Shown: positions 26,615 through 36,598 of the stretch, one piece after another | Layout of the letters: every line of letters starts with the position of its first letter | Position numbering within the stretch: the stretch's first letter is position 1 | Source of the DNA: Reinekea forsetii | GTDB taxonomy: Bacteria; Pseudomonadota; Gammaproteobacteria; Pseudomonadales; Natronospirillaceae | Assembly (NCBI RefSeq): GCF_002795845.1 | Contig: NZ_CP011797.1 | Location: 1,449,501-1,513,500 of the forward strand | DNA length: 64,000 nt | Reading direction: 5' to 3' | Program-made: the position numbers and the translations under genes | The notes under the pieces: generated by a model | What the model was told of the DNA's origin: nothing | The model's input: only the letters and a program-made list of their open reading frames with translations | Databases searched by the model: none

Positions 26615-27205
26615 TTATTCGGCTTTAAAGCTGTGTAGCTGATTCATCGCCTTGGCCCAGTCGCCGGAAAGGGCTAAGGGCAGTTGTTCGAGCGCGCAAT
26701 CGATGGCCCGCTCTAGACTGATTCGTTCTTCCACTCGGGCCAGCTGCAACACGTAGTTGGCGACATCGCGCGCCGACCCCGGATGGCCGATACCCAAACG
26801 TAAGCGGTAAAATTCTCTATTGTTACCCAGGCAGGCGATAATGTCGCGTAGCCCATTGTGGCCGCCATGGCCGCCACCTTTCTTAAAACGTGCGTTGCCC
26901 GGTGCTATATCGAGTTCATCGTGGGCAATCAAAATCTGTTCGACCGGTATCTTAAAGAATTGTGCGTAGGCGCCGACCGACTGACCACTGCGATTCATAA
27001 AGGTCATCGGTTTCATCAACGCAATCTTTTCACCGTCTATCGTGAGTTGGCAGGTTTCTGCCTGATACTTGCTGTCATTTTTCCAGGTGCCCGCGTGCTG
27101 ACGCACCAACTGATTGACGAATTCAAAACCGGCATTGTGGCGAGTTTGATCGTATTGCGGTCCTGGGTTACCCAGGCCAACGATAAAACGAATGACATCT
27201 TTCAT
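26615..27205 (-). CDS. pth: Peptidyl-tRNA hydrolase
   Basis: A 196-residue enzyme that recycles peptidyl-tRNA released from stalled ribosomes. The catalytic His is in [16 protein letters not shown], and the Asp is in [10 protein letters not shown]. Length is normal. It lies between rplY and ychF on the same strand, which is the conserved order. Confidence 0.95.
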   Translation of the reverse strand: MKDVIRFIVGLGNPGPQYDQTRHNAGFEFVNQLVRQHAGTWKNDSKYQAETCQLTIDGEKIALMKPMTFMNRSGQSVGAYAQFFKIPVEQILIAHDELDIAPGNARFKKGGGHGGHNGLRDIIACLGNNREFYRLRLGIGHPGSARDVANYVLQLARVEERISLERAIDCALEQLPLALSGDWAKAMNQLHSFKAE

Positions 27206-27277
27206 GATAGGGTCTGCATGGTCCGAAATGTAAAAAAGGGCCGTGAAGGCCCTCTTAATTAGCGATCTAACACAGCA

Positions 27278-27883
27278 TTACTCTGCTGCTTCTTCTACAT
27301 CGCCGCCCGTTGCTTTAACAATAGAGACAACCGGTGCATCGTGGTCAGCACCCTTTTGCAATTCAATCAGCGTGACACCCTTAGGCAATTTCAATTCAGC
27401 CAAGTGAATGACGGTACCAACAGTCAAGCCAGCAACATCGACCGCGATAAACTCCGGCAAATCGCCAACCTTACAGGTAACTTCAACTTCTGATGCTGCG
27501 TGCAGCACCTTGCCACCGGCTTTAATAACGCCTTCTTCGTTCAGGAAGTGCAATGGAACGCGCTTATGAACGATGGTGCTCTTGGTAACGCGCTCAAAGT
27601 CAGCGTGCGTTGGGAAGCCGGTAGCGGGATGACGTTGAAGATCCATCAAGATGGCTTGCTCAGTCTTGTCACCGATTATCACGCTCAAAACATGAGAATA
27701 AAATGCTTCGTTCTCAAGGGCTTTGATCATTTCACGAACTTCGATGGTCAGGCTCTGTGGCTTGCGATTTTTAGCGCCGCCGTAAATAACTGCAGGTATT
27801 TTACCTTCGTGGCGCAGGCGGCGGCTCGCACCTTTCCCTGTCTCTCCACGAACTACTGCATTGATCTCAAAAATTCCAGACAT
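27278..27883 (-). CDS. rplY: 50S ribosomal protein L25 (Ctc-type, long form)
   Basis: A 201-residue L25 of the long TL5/CTC type, with an N-terminal 5S rRNA-binding domain and a C-terminal beta domain (LPEFIAVDVAGLTVGTVIHL). Enterobacterial L25 is much shorter. It follows prs with a 119-base gap containing a stable hairpin, and precedes pth. Confidence 0.93.
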   Translation of the reverse strand: MSGIFEINAVVRGETGKGASRRLRHEGKIPAVIYGGAKNRKPQSLTIEVREMIKALENEAFYSHVLSVIIGDKTEQAILMDLQRHPATGFPTHADFERVTKSTIVHKRVPLHFLNEEGVIKAGGKVLHAASEVEVTCKVGDLPEFIAVDVAGLTVGTVIHLAELKLPKGVTLIELQKGADHDAPVVSIVKATGGDVEEAAE

Positions 27884-27909
27884 TTTCTAATGCTCCAAAA
27901 ATTAACCAA

Positions 27910-27932
27910 GCAGCATTTGCGACCAATGCTGC
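27910..27932 (-). promoter_or_regulatory. Hairpin in the rplY leader
   Basis: GCAGCATT (27910-27917) and AATGCTGC (27925-27932) form a perfect 8-bp stem with a seven-base loop. On the minus strand a T-rich stretch and a GGAGC ribosome-binding site follow, about 26 bases before the rplY start. It could be an autoregulatory leader or end the prs transcript. Confidence 0.5.
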
Positions 27933-28002
27933 CCGTATTTATAAAGTGAGTTCCTAAGAAGTTGAGCCGAAAAAGACTCTAACTGTTGCGAATGTCGTCG
28001 AA

Positions 28003-28941
28003 TTAACGAAACATTGCGCTGATGGACTCTTCGTTACTGACGCGTCGAATGGCCTCTGCGAGGACCCCTGACATCGAAAGCTGGCGGATCTTAGCACAGT
28101 TTTGGGCTGCGGACGAGAGCGGAATGGTGTCGGTCACCACCAGCTCCAATTGGGAGTTGGTGATCCGTTCGACCGCCGGGCCACTCAACACCGGATGGGT
28201 CGCGTAGGCGACAACCTTGCGGGCGCCAAACTTGATCAGGGCCTCTGCCGCCGAGCACAATGTGCCCGCAGTATCGACCATATCGTCGACCAAAACGCAG
28301 GTGCGATCGCTGACATCGCCGATGATGTTCATGATCTCAGCCTGATTGGCGCGCGGACGGCGCTTATCGATGATCGCCAGATCGGCGCCCAGCTGCTTAG
28401 CGATGGCGCGCGCGCGGACCACACCGCCGACATCGGGCGAGACGATGACCATATTTTCATAGCCTTGCTTCTGGATGTCGTCGAGCAGAATTGGCGAGCC
28501 ATAGATGTTATCGACTGGGATGCTGAAAAACCCCTGAATCTGTTCGGCGTGCAAGTCGACCGTTAGGATCCGGTCTATGCCGACCACGGTAAGCATATCG
28601 GCCACGGCCTTGGCTGAAATCGGCGTGCGCGATGAGCGCGGTCGGCGATCTTGACGGGCATAGCCAAAGTAGGGAATTACTGCGGTGATGCGCCCGGCGG
28701 AAGCCCGGCGCAAGGCGTCGGCCATAAAGATGATTTCCATCAGATTGTCATTGGTCGGCTGGCAGGTTGGCTGAATGATGAAGACATCTGCCCCGCGTAC
28801 GTTTTCAATGAGATCGATGGCCACTTCGCCATCGCTGAACTTACTGATTGAGGCTTCCCCGAGTGGAATAGCCAAGCGCTCGACAACCTTCTTCGCCAGT
28901 ATGGGGTTGGCATTTCCCGTAAAGACCATCATTTTTGACAC
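28003..28941 (-). CDS. prs: Ribose-phosphate pyrophosphokinase
   Basis: A 312-residue enzyme making PRPP from ribose 5-phosphate and ATP. Landmarks are [27 protein letters not shown] and the PRPP loop [12 protein letters not shown]. The start is taken as GTG at 28941, with AAGGG eight bases upstream, giving a length close to the usual 315. An open frame extending to 29082 overlaps ispE and adds unrelated residues. ATGs at 28932 and 28929 are alternatives. Confidence 0.93.
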   Translation of the reverse strand: MSKMMVFTGNANPILAKKVVERLAIPLGEASISKFSDGEVAIDLIENVRGADVFIIQPTCQPTNDNLMEIIFMADALRRASAGRITAVIPYFGYARQDRRPRSSRTPISAKAVADMLTVVGIDRILTVDLHAEQIQGFFSIPVDNIYGSPILLDDIQKQGYENMVIVSPDVGGVVRARAIAKQLGADLAIIDKRRPRANQAEIMNIIGDVSDRTCVLVDDMVDTAGTLCSAAEALIKFGARKVVAYATHPVLSGPAVERITNSQLELVVTDTIPLSSAAQNCAKIRQLSMSGVLAEAIRRVSNEESISAMFR

Positions 28942-28996
28942 TGCTATCACCCTTGTTTGGCTGGTTTGGATAAAACATAACCGGGTGTCAATGCCA

Positions 28997-29014
28997 CCCA
29001 GTCTGGAAACTGGG
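28997..29014 (-). other. Short hairpin between ispE and prs
   Basis: CCCAGT/ACTGGG with a six-base loop begins immediately after the ispE stop. No T run follows. It may slow degradation or modulate readthrough into prs. No tRNA is present in this gap, where some relatives carry tRNA-Gln. Confidence 0.4.
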
Positions 29015-29878
29015 TCAGGCTGCTGGCGACCGAAGTTGGCGCAGCGCCGTTGATTGGTTGATGCCCTGGGCGAGGAATACACTCAGCTCGGGGTGGTCCA
29101 AGGTTAATCGTTGCAAAACATCACTCGCGCGGCTCTTATCGGTAAGGCTTAAAAATAGGCAGGCCCCGGTGCCGGTCAGCTTGGCATGGCCATAGGGCTG
29201 ACAAGCCTGGAAGGCCTTGTCTATAGAGGGATAGAGCATGCGCACCAAGGGCTCAAAATCATTATGGCCAGACTCGGCAAGCGCGGCGTCGATTGTGCTG
29301 GTTGGGGTATCACGTGTCAATTCCGGGTGTGCAAAGAGTTGGGGCGTGGCCACATGTTCGTGGGCAAAGACCACCAGATACCAGCGCTCGGGCATCGGCA
29401 TCGGCGTTAAGCGTTCACCAATGCCCTCGGCCCAAGCCGTTTGCCCGGCAACAAAGACCGGCACATCCGCGCCCAGGCGGATGGCGAGCATCAGCAGGTC
29501 CGCTTCGGACACCTGTAAATTGTAGAGCTGATTCAACGCCAGCAGCGTACTGGCGGCATCGGAACTGCCGCCGCCTATGCCGCCGCCGAGCGGCAGACGC
29601 TTGTCGAGATGGATGTCAACATTAAAGGTATGGCCACTAAAAGCCGCCAGTGCGGCAGCCGCACGGATCACCAGATTGTCGTTGTTGGCCAGCTCTGGTT
29701 GATTGCAGGTGAGGACGACGCCGCCCTGTTGCCGGACGGTAAAAGTCAATTCATCTCCAAAATCCAGCAATTGAAAGAGCGTCTGCAATTGATGATAGCC
29801 GTCGGGACGACGTCCGGTAATGTGTAGGAATAAATTCAGTTTGGCTGGCGCGGATAGAGTAAGGCTATGAACAGACAA
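29015..29878 (-). CDS. ispE: 4-(cytidine 5'-diphospho)-2-C-methyl-D-erythritol kinase
   Basis: A 287-residue GHMP kinase of the MEP isoprenoid pathway. The N-terminal [19 protein letters not shown] motif and the ATP-binding loop [16 protein letters not shown] are clear. It lies between lolB and prs, the conserved gammaproteobacterial arrangement. Confidence 0.95.
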   Translation of the reverse strand: MSVHSLTLSAPAKLNLFLHITGRRPDGYHQLQTLFQLLDFGDELTFTVRQQGGVVLTCNQPELANNDNLVIRAAAALAAFSGHTFNVDIHLDKRLPLGGGIGGGSSDAASTLLALNQLYNLQVSEADLLMLAIRLGADVPVFVAGQTAWAEGIGERLTPMPMPERWYLVVFAHEHVATPQLFAHPELTRDTPTSTIDAALAESGHNDFEPLVRMLYPSIDKAFQACQPYGHAKLTGTGACLFLSLTDKSRASDVLQRLTLDHPELSVFLAQGINQSTALRQLRSPAA

Positions 29879-29935
29879 TTGAGACCCTTAGGGCTATGTA
29901 ACTGTTAGGGCATTTTAACTGCTAGGGCAGTGCAG

Positions 29936-30508
29936 CTAGGACAAGGGTGAGGTGGGTAACCAAGCTTTGATGATCAGTTTACCGCGATCCTCGCCGTTGA
30001 TGAAGACTAATTTTCGCGGCAGGTTGATCGGTGCGGCAAAATAATCGTTGATATCGACCGTCCACCCGGCCTGAACGATCTGGTTGATCTGGCCCTGGTC
30101 ATTGCGGCGTATCGAAAAGGGGCCCCCGGGACGGGTTTCGCCCCGTACCCAGAATTGCAGATAATCTAACGGCAGGTCCATCGAGGTGGCGCTATATAAC
30201 AGGCCATTGAGGCTTTGTGCGCTCTGCCGCTGGCCGTCCTTAGTGAGGCTCACTCGGCCAGGCTCGCCCTTGATGCTGATCTTACCCTGGCCGAAGGGTC
30301 CGCTGAGGACAATTTGAAACAGTTCGTTTTGTTGCACCCAATCCAAATTAAAGCTGGTGGCTTGAGTTGGGTTTTGAATCGCCATTTTGCCATTGAACGC
30401 CCAATCACCCTGAACCGTCTGAGTTTTCGGGCTGATTAGGCTGCAACCGGATAAGAGTATCAGCGCGACCAGGAGCAGAGCACTTGGGGCGGTATTTGAT
30501 CTATTCAC
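29936..30508 (-). CDS. lolB: Outer-membrane lipoprotein LolB
   Basis: A 190-residue lipoprotein with lipobox LLSGC (Cys about 22). LolB accepts lipoproteins from LolA and inserts them into the outer membrane. The body has the beta-barrel-like LolA/LolB pattern, for example DLPLDYLQFWVRGE. It overlaps the end of the TPR lipoprotein gene by eight bases and is followed by ispE. Confidence 0.9.
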   Translation of the reverse strand: MNRSNTAPSALLLVALILLSGCSLISPKTQTVQGDWAFNGKMAIQNPTQATSFNLDWVQQNELFQIVLSGPFGQGKISIKGEPGRVSLTKDGQRQSAQSLNGLLYSATSMDLPLDYLQFWVRGETRPGGPFSIRRNDQGQINQIVQAGWTVDINDYFAAPINLPRKLVFINGEDRGKLIIKAWLPTSPLS

Positions 30509-32204
30509 TAAACAGCTCGGTTAAGATATCAATTTGGGTGCTGTCAGGATAGTTACGGATGACCTCAGCGAGCAGATCGCGCGCCTCGCTCGGACGCTTG
30601 AGGTCCCACAAAACCTGAGCGAGATGGGCAGCAACCTCATCATTTTTCATTCGACTGTAGGCCTTCTGTAGCCACAACAGGGCCTGATCGAGATCGCCAA
30701 TACGATACAGATGCCAGCCCTTTGAATCCTGATAAGCAGGATTGTCCGGTTCCGTGGCCAAGGCCTGATCAATATAGCGACCGGCGGTGTCCAGATTTTT
30801 GTTCATGTCGGCCCAAGAGTAGCCCAGCGCATTAAGCGCATTGGCGTTATTCGGCTCCTGTTGCAGCACCGCGACAAGATTGCTTTCCATAAGCACCATT
30901 CGGCCGAGTCGCGCAGCCAAGAGTGCCTTGTCGTAGAGCAGGTCAGCGTTGTCCGGATATTGCTGCAGTGCGTCTTCAAGACTGGACCAGGCCTGATCGC
31001 TTCGGTCAATTAATTGATAGTAGTTGGCTTGCAAACGCCACAGGACCGGCGCCATGTCAGGCATGGACAGCTTGCCTGCCGCGATCGCCGCCTGAATGCG
31101 TTGCTCGTCTTGCGGTCGAGCCAGGGCAATCCATTCAGCCAAGGCAGAGCTCAGATAGGGCGTCTCAACAACCCTTTCAAAGTGGTCCGCGGCCAGATCG
31201 GGTAGTTCGTTCAACAGCTCTATTCGGCCCAAAAAATAATGCGCCTCATTGCTATAGGCGGTGGTCAATAGGTGAGTGTAGACCGCGGTAGACGAGTCAT
31301 AATCCTGGTATTCAAAGGCCGCCCGCGCATAGGTCCGGCTAATAGTCGGTTCGGTCGCGAAGCGGCTGTGTAATGCTTTTAAGGCGTCCAAATTGCCGGG
31401 CTCGTAACTGAACAGGTAGCGACTGTACTGCAGGGCAACCTGTCGATTGGTCGGTTCTTGCTTGGTCAGCGCGACAATGGTTTTTTTGGCTTCCTCGTCA
31501 CGCTCCAGGTTGAGCAAAAGTTGAAAGCGAAAAAGCTGGACCTGCAGGTTTTCTTCCACAGCCAGGGCCTGATTGACTAATTGCAATGCGGCCTCAGGTT
31601 GGTCCTCGATTATCTTAAAACGTGCCAGGGTATAAGGCAGGCTGCCAGAGTCAGGGTGTTTTATCAGCAAGTCGGTTAGGCCCCTATCCAAAATTGCGCG
31701 TTGCGCACTTTTCAGAACGTCATAGGAGGTTAATATAAGGCTAACATCGGCTGTTGGGTCGACCACCAACCATCGATCCAGGCTGACCAAACCTTCGTCT
31801 ATCCGTCCGATGGCGATGGCGGAGACGCTATGGGCCATTAGGGCCGTGGGGTCCTCGGGTCGCAAAAGTAACCATTTTTCCGCCATCGGCAGCATGGCAC
31901 TGTAGTTGCCAATGCTCTGATTAAGCGCCACAGCCCGATTGATGGCCGCTACGTCATTGAAGGATGCACCCACTTCGCTATAGAGAGCGGCTGCGGCCGC
32001 GTATTCATGGCGATTGGTCGCAATCTCGGCGAGCAGCAATTGAAAAAGACTCTGTCCGGACAGCTCCTGATAGGGAATAGCCGGCGCTGCATTGAGCGCT
32101 TGGGCGCTCGAGGGGTTAGTTGGACCGGCTAAATTGGCGCAAGCGGACAGCAAAAGGCCTGCGGAAAGCGTAAATAAAGTGTTCAGTCTGATAGCGAATT
32201 GCAT
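30501..32204 (-). CDS. TPR-repeat lipoprotein
   Basis: A 567-residue protein with a lipoprotein signal (lipobox LLLSAC near residue 22) and many tetratricopeptide repeats through the rest; NALGYSWADMNKNLDTAGRYIDQAL is a clear one. The ATG at 32204 has GGGA upstream and places the signal correctly, unlike a longer frame from 32246. Relatives sit upstream of lolB in many gammaproteobacteria. It probably scaffolds envelope complexes; the partner is unknown. Confidence 0.85.
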   Translation of the reverse strand: MQFAIRLNTLFTLSAGLLLSACANLAGPTNPSSAQALNAAPAIPYQELSGQSLFQLLLAEIATNRHEYAAAAALYSEVGASFNDVAAINRAVALNQSIGNYSAMLPMAEKWLLLRPEDPTALMAHSVSAIAIGRIDEGLVSLDRWLVVDPTADVSLILTSYDVLKSAQRAILDRGLTDLLIKHPDSGSLPYTLARFKIIEDQPEAALQLVNQALAVEENLQVQLFRFQLLLNLERDEEAKKTIVALTKQEPTNRQVALQYSRYLFSYEPGNLDALKALHSRFATEPTISRTYARAAFEYQDYDSSTAVYTHLLTTAYSNEAHYFLGRIELLNELPDLAADHFERVVETPYLSSALAEWIALARPQDEQRIQAAIAAGKLSMPDMAPVLWRLQANYYQLIDRSDQAWSSLEDALQQYPDNADLLYDKALLAARLGRMVLMESNLVAVLQQEPNNANALNALGYSWADMNKNLDTAGRYIDQALATEPDNPAYQDSKGWHLYRIGDLDQALLWLQKAYSRMKNDEVAAHLAQVLWDLKRPSEARDLLAEVIRNYPDSTQIDILTELFSE

Positions 32205-32351
32205 AATATTCCCGATAAAACATGGTCTGTGGCGCGACAGTGGCAATTTGTATTCAATACTTACGCGGATATTAGCATAGCTTATATCGCCTATTTTCGG
32301 TAAAACGACTAGAATACCGCCTTTTTACACAAATAAGGTTTCACCCAAGCG

Positions 32352-33611
32352 ATGTCGTTATTGGCCATCGGTATAAATCATAATACCGCTTCCGTAGCAG
32401 TTCGGGAAAAAATAAGCTTTATGCCAGAAACGATGTCCGCATCGCTTAAGGCTGTGTTAGGCCTGTCCGGCGTACAAGAATCGGTGATCTTATCTACCTG
32501 TAATCGCAGTGAGATCTACTGTTACAGCGACGATGCCGACCGCTCAACGGAAGCGGTGATCGTCTGGCTGGCCGCTCAACATAAGATCCAGGAGGATGAA
32601 CTCCGTGCCTGTCTCTATGTCCACAGTGAAGAGCAAGCCGTTAGCCATATCAGCGAAGTGGCCTCGGGTTTGGACAGTATGGTGCTGGGTGAACCACAGA
32701 TTTTAGGACAACTGAAGTCGGCCTATGCCGTGGCGCAGGAACATCACAGCGTGGGCGCCCACCTCAACTATATGTTTCAGCACAGCTTTAAGGTTGCCAA
32801 GCAGGTCCGAACCGAAACCGCTATCGGCGAAAATGCAGTTAGTATCGCTTTCGCCGCGGTGAGCCTGTCGGCACGGATCTTTTCTGATTTTGCCAGTTGC
32901 CGTGCTCTATTAGTTGGCGCCGGTGAAACCATTGATCTGGTCGCTCGGCATCTGCGCGAAAAGGGGGTTACTCAAATCACGGTCGCCAACCGTACCCTAG
33001 CCCGGGCCGAGGTCTTGGCCAAGGAGTTCAATGCGCGTGCCTGTTTGCTGTCCGATATTCCCGATGAATTGCCGCATGCCGATATTGTTATTTCCTCAAC
33101 AGCCAGTCAACTGCCGCTGATCGGCAAGGGCATGGTGGAGCGGGCACTTAAACAGCGCAAACACAAACCGATCTTTATGGTCGATATCGCCGTGCCACGC
33201 GATATTGAAAGTGAAGTCGCGGACCTTTCAGATGTCTTTCTCTACACCGTCGATGACCTGCGCTCGGTAATAGAAGACAGCAAACGACAGCGCGCCAAGG
33301 CCGCGGTAGAAGCCCGGCTGATTATTGATCAACAGACGGCGAGCTTCATCACCAATCTGAATGCCCGCTCTGCTTCGGATGCCATTAAGCTAATCCGCAG
33401 TAACGCCGATAGCATTCGTCAACGCGAATTGGATAAGGCCATACGCGCCTTAGCCGCGGGCGGAGATCCGAGTGTGGTAAGCAAGCAACTGGCGCACAAT
33501 ATTACCAACAAATTAATGCATGCCCCGACGGTGGCGCTGCGCTCTGCACATGAGCAGGGTGATTCAGCAGCCAGTGATTGGGCCTTGCGATTATTCGACA
33601 TAGACGGCTAA
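32352..33611 (+). CDS. hemA: Glutamyl-tRNA reductase
   Basis: A 419-residue enzyme for the first step of tetrapyrrole synthesis, reducing glutamyl-tRNA to glutamate semialdehyde. The nucleophile is C50 in STCNRSEIY, and the NADPH domain starts [17 protein letters not shown]. The C-terminal dimerisation domain is present. It starts 147 bases from the divergent TPR gene and is seven bases before prfA. Confidence 0.95.
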   Translation: MSLLAIGINHNTASVAVREKISFMPETMSASLKAVLGLSGVQESVILSTCNRSEIYCYSDDADRSTEAVIVWLAAQHKIQEDELRACLYVHSEEQAVSHISEVASGLDSMVLGEPQILGQLKSAYAVAQEHHSVGAHLNYMFQHSFKVAKQVRTETAIGENAVSIAFAAVSLSARIFSDFASCRALLVGAGETIDLVARHLREKGVTQITVANRTLARAEVLAKEFNARACLLSDIPDELPHADIVISSTASQLPLIGKGMVERALKQRKHKPIFMVDIAVPRDIESEVADLSDVFLYTVDDLRSVIEDSKRQRAKAAVEARLIIDQQTASFITNLNARSASDAIKLIRSNADSIRQRELDKAIRALAAGGDPSVVSKQLAHNITNKLMHAPTVALRSAHEQGDSAASDWALRLFDIDG

Positions 33612-33618
33612 GGACAAC

Positions 33619-34704
33619 ATGAAAGAATCGATCCGTTACAAGTTAACCGAATTGTCAGAGCGGTATGAAGAACTGGGCGTCCTGCTGTCGCAAGCCGCGG
33701 TGATTGCCAAGCAAGACGATTTTAGGCGCTATTCGCAAGAATACTCAGACCTTGAAGACGTGGTGCGCACCTTTGCCGCCTATCAAGCGGGCGAAGGCGA
33801 TGTCGCTGAAGCGCTGGCACTGACCGACGATGCCGATCCAGAGATGCGTGAAATGGGTAAGGAAGAGTTGAAATTAGCGCAAGCCCAAGTTCTGCTCTTG
33901 GACAACGAGCTGCAGGTTCTATTGCTGCCCAAGGATCCCAACGATGGCAAGAACGTGTTTCTTGAAATTCGGGCCGGCACCGGTGGCGATGAAGCCGCGA
34001 TCTTTTCCGGTGACCTGTTTCGCATGTATTCGCGTCACGCGGAGAAAATGGGCTGGCAGGTGGAAATATTATCCACCAGCGATGGCGAACACGGTGGTTA
34101 TAAAGAAATCATTTCGCGCGTCAGCGGTGCCAATGTCTATTCACAGTTGAAGTTCGAATCCGGTGCGCATCGGGTCCAGCGGGTCCCGGAGACGGAAAGC
34201 CAGGGTCGGATCCATACCTCGGCCTGCACCGTGGCGGTGTTGCCGGAGGCCGACGAATTGGAAAAAGTCGAAATTGACCGCAACGATCTGCGTATCGACA
34301 CTTTTCGGGCCTCCGGCGCCGGCGGTCAGCATGTTAACAAGACCGATTCGGCGATTCGACTAACGCACCTACCGACTGGCATGGTGGTGGAGTGTCAGGA
34401 TGAGCGCTCGCAACATAAGAACAAGGCCCGAGCCATGTCATTGCTCGCGTCCAAGTTGAAAAATATGCAAGAAAGTGCCGCGGCCAAAGAGCAGGCCGAT
34501 CAGCGCAAATCTCTGGTCGGCAGTGGCGATCGCTCGGAACGGATCCGCACCTATAACTTCCCACAAGGCCGGGTTAGCGACCATCGTATCAACCTAACCC
34601 TTTATAAACTTGATGAAGTTATGAGTGGGCAGTTGGAACATATCATTCAACCGCTGCGCATCGAACATCAGGCTCAGCTGTTTGCCGAAATGGGTCAGCA
34701 GTGA
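33619..34704 (+). CDS. prfA: Peptide chain release factor 1
   Basis: A 361-residue release factor for UAA and UAG. The GGQ loop is in [20 protein letters not shown]. The tripeptide stop-codon motif appears as PET in [10 protein letters not shown], where P-x-T is expected. Full length. It overlaps prmC by four bases. Confidence 0.95.
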   Translation: MKESIRYKLTELSERYEELGVLLSQAAVIAKQDDFRRYSQEYSDLEDVVRTFAAYQAGEGDVAEALALTDDADPEMREMGKEELKLAQAQVLLLDNELQVLLLPKDPNDGKNVFLEIRAGTGGDEAAIFSGDLFRMYSRHAEKMGWQVEILSTSDGEHGGYKEIISRVSGANVYSQLKFESGAHRVQRVPETESQGRIHTSACTVAVLPEADELEKVEIDRNDLRIDTFRASGAGGQHVNKTDSAIRLTHLPTGMVVECQDERSQHKNKARAMSLLASKLKNMQESAAAKEQADQRKSLVGSGDRSERIRTYNFPQGRVSDHRINLTLYKLDEVMSGQLEHIIQPLRIEHQAQLFAEMGQQ

Positions 34705-35525
34705 CCCTAAGCGTTGCCGATGCCCTGATCCAGGGCCAAAGTCTGGGTCTGGACAGCGTCGATGTGCAGGTGTTGCTCGCTACCGCGCTGCAAAAGCCGC
34801 GCACATTCCTCTTGGCTTTTCCGGAGCGCCTACTCACCGAGCATCAAGCGATTCGCTACCAAGGTTGGTTGGCACGCCGAGTGACTGGCGAACCCGTTGC
34901 CTATTTAGTGGGCGAACGTGAATTTTGGTCACTTGCCTTAAAAACCAACGCCAGTACCCTAATTCCCAGACCCGACACCGAAATATTGGTGGAGACGGTC
35001 CTCGCCCATTTTGGGCCGGCACCGCGAGTGTGTCTCGATCTGGGCACGGGGACTGGCGCTATCGCCTTAGCCTTGAAGTCGGAACGTGCCGCCTGGCATG
35101 TTGCCGGTCTCGATCGACAAGCGGCTGCGGTCCAGCTGGCGCAAGAAAATGCTCTGGCCTTGGCTTTGGCGGTGGAGTTCCGTGTGGGCGATTGGTGCGA
35201 CGACGTGGCGCCTGGATCGGTGGATTTATTGGTCAGTAATCCACCCTATATTGACGCTAACGATCCCCATTTGCAGCTTGGCGATGTGCGCTTTGAGCCA
35301 AGCAGTGCGCTGATCGCAGATCGCGGTGGTCTGGCGGCGTTTGACAAGATCATAGCGCAGGCGCGTATCTGTTTGAGTGCCGGGGGTGGGCTGTTTTTTG
35401 AACACGGCTGGCAACAGGCATCGGCCGTCAGAGCCCTATTAAGCGACGCGGGCTTTAGCCGAATCGAGACGGTCACCGACTACGGCGGCAATGCCCGGGT
35501 CACCCTCGGCTATCTCCAGCCCTAG
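34701..35525 (+). CDS. prmC: Release factor glutamine methyltransferase
   Basis: A 274-residue SAM-dependent methyltransferase that methylates the GGQ glutamine of release factors. The SAM motif [13 protein letters not shown] and the catalytic NPPYI are present. It starts GTG within the prfA stop (GTGA), so it is translationally coupled to its substrate gene. It converges with the MaoC-like gene. Confidence 0.95.
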   Translation: MTLSVADALIQGQSLGLDSVDVQVLLATALQKPRTFLLAFPERLLTEHQAIRYQGWLARRVTGEPVAYLVGEREFWSLALKTNASTLIPRPDTEILVETVLAHFGPAPRVCLDLGTGTGAIALALKSERAAWHVAGLDRQAAAVQLAQENALALALAVEFRVGDWCDDVAPGSVDLLVSNPPYIDANDPHLQLGDVRFEPSSALIADRGGLAAFDKIIAQARICLSAGGGLFFEHGWQQASAVRALLSDAGFSRIETVTDYGGNARVTLGYLQP

Positions 35526-35528
35526 GCC

Positions 35529-36215
35529 CTAGAATACCAGTAGCATCAGGGTTTGCGCCACGCAGGCAGGCCGGCGGCAACCTTCTATTTCAACGGTTAT
35601 TTCTTCAGTGACCTCCAGGCCGCGCCGCACCAAGGCGACATGGATGACCTTTTTCGACGCCCGCAGTCGAGAACCGGTTTTTACCGGATAGGGGTAGCGC
35701 ACCTGATTCAGGCCCATATTCACGACCATCTTAGCGCCCGGATAGGTCGGTGCCTCGGGATTCACGGCACCGATCAGTTTGGGTATCAGGGCCAAGGTCA
35801 GAAAGCCATGGGCAATGGTGCCGCCGAACGGCGAATGTTCTTTCGCTCGAACCACATCGGTATGGATCCATTGGTGATCATCGGTGACATCGGCGAAGCG
35901 GTCAATCCGCTCTTGATCGACCGTGAGCCATTCACCGACCAGCGTGACCTGATTCATTTGCGCCGACAGTTGTTGGAGCATTTTTTGCGCATCGGAGCCC
36001 ATTTTTTCCGGCCAGGCCTGATCGCTATTTTGGGCCTCGGTACCGACGCCGAACTTGGTCTGATCCAATACCCAACTGAGCCATTGGTTGTTGCGGGCAT
36101 TGTTCATCGCGCCGATAAAATAGCCGCGCACCTGGGGATTGACCAAGTCCATGATCTCGGTCCGGTTCTTCGCCAGACGATCGCTCTTTTCCTTTAATAG
36201 ATCTATCACATTCAT
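35529..36215 (-). CDS. MaoC-family hydratase-like protein
   Basis: A 228-residue protein. The C-terminal 140 residues are a hot-dog MaoC domain with the hydratase-type Asp/His in DVTDDHQWIHTD and the FGGTIAHGFLTLAL segment. About 85 N-terminal residues are helical and of no recognised domain. MaoC enzymes hydrate enoyl-CoA to (R)-3-hydroxyacyl-CoA. The extension may bind a partner or membrane. The gene is alone between convergent prmC and the pta terminator region. Confidence 0.75.
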   Translation of the reverse strand: MNVIDLLKEKSDRLAKNRTEIMDLVNPQVRGYFIGAMNNARNNQWLSWVLDQTKFGVGTEAQNSDQAWPEKMGSDAQKMLQQLSAQMNQVTLVGEWLTVDQERIDRFADVTDDHQWIHTDVVRAKEHSPFGGTIAHGFLTLALIPKLIGAVNPEAPTYPGAKMVVNMGLNQVRYPYPVKTGSRLRASKKVIHVALVRRGLEVTEEITVEIEGCRRPACVAQTLMLLVF

Positions 36216-36506
36216 GCAAAACCCTTAGTGCCATCAGTTTTAATAAAAAACGGCGGACTTTTCATTCCTTCCTTTGCCGGGAGCTAGTATATGGACTTAA
36301 AAAACGAGTTGATAGGCAGTAAAAATTAATATACGGCTGTCCATCTTTTATTGGTTGATCTAACCGGCCCGCCAGGCAGGCGGCTGTTATGCGCAAAACA
36401 TCGTTCCCCGCCAGCATCGGTTAAGGGCGCCGTTGATGTGGTTGGCCGGCAGAGTGAGGGAAGGAATGCGTCCCGTGGCGGTTGCGCGCCTTTGTAATTT
36501 TAATGA

Positions 36507-36568
36507 GGGATTAAACTTACCCTAGGGTTTAGTTTAATCCCTTTTCGAACGGGGAAAGGGTCGAAAAG
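36507..36568 (-). terminator. Two strong hairpins downstream of pta
   Basis: CTTTTCGA/TCGAAAAG (36541-36548 and 36561-36568) and GGGATTAAACT/AGTTTAATCCC (36507-36517 and 36531-36541) share one boundary base. They follow the pta stop by about 30 bases. On the plus strand the second stem is followed by CTTTT. The rest of 36235-36598 holds no gene and should contain the promoter of the MaoC-like gene. Confidence 0.6.
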
Positions 36569-36598
36569 CCTGGGGGGTGGGGTTAGCCTGAGCCGCGT

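Noticed and set aside
28942-29014. Possible tRNA-Gln between ispE and prs
   Set aside because: The gap is only 73 bases, and the sequence has just a short hairpin, with no cloverleaf.
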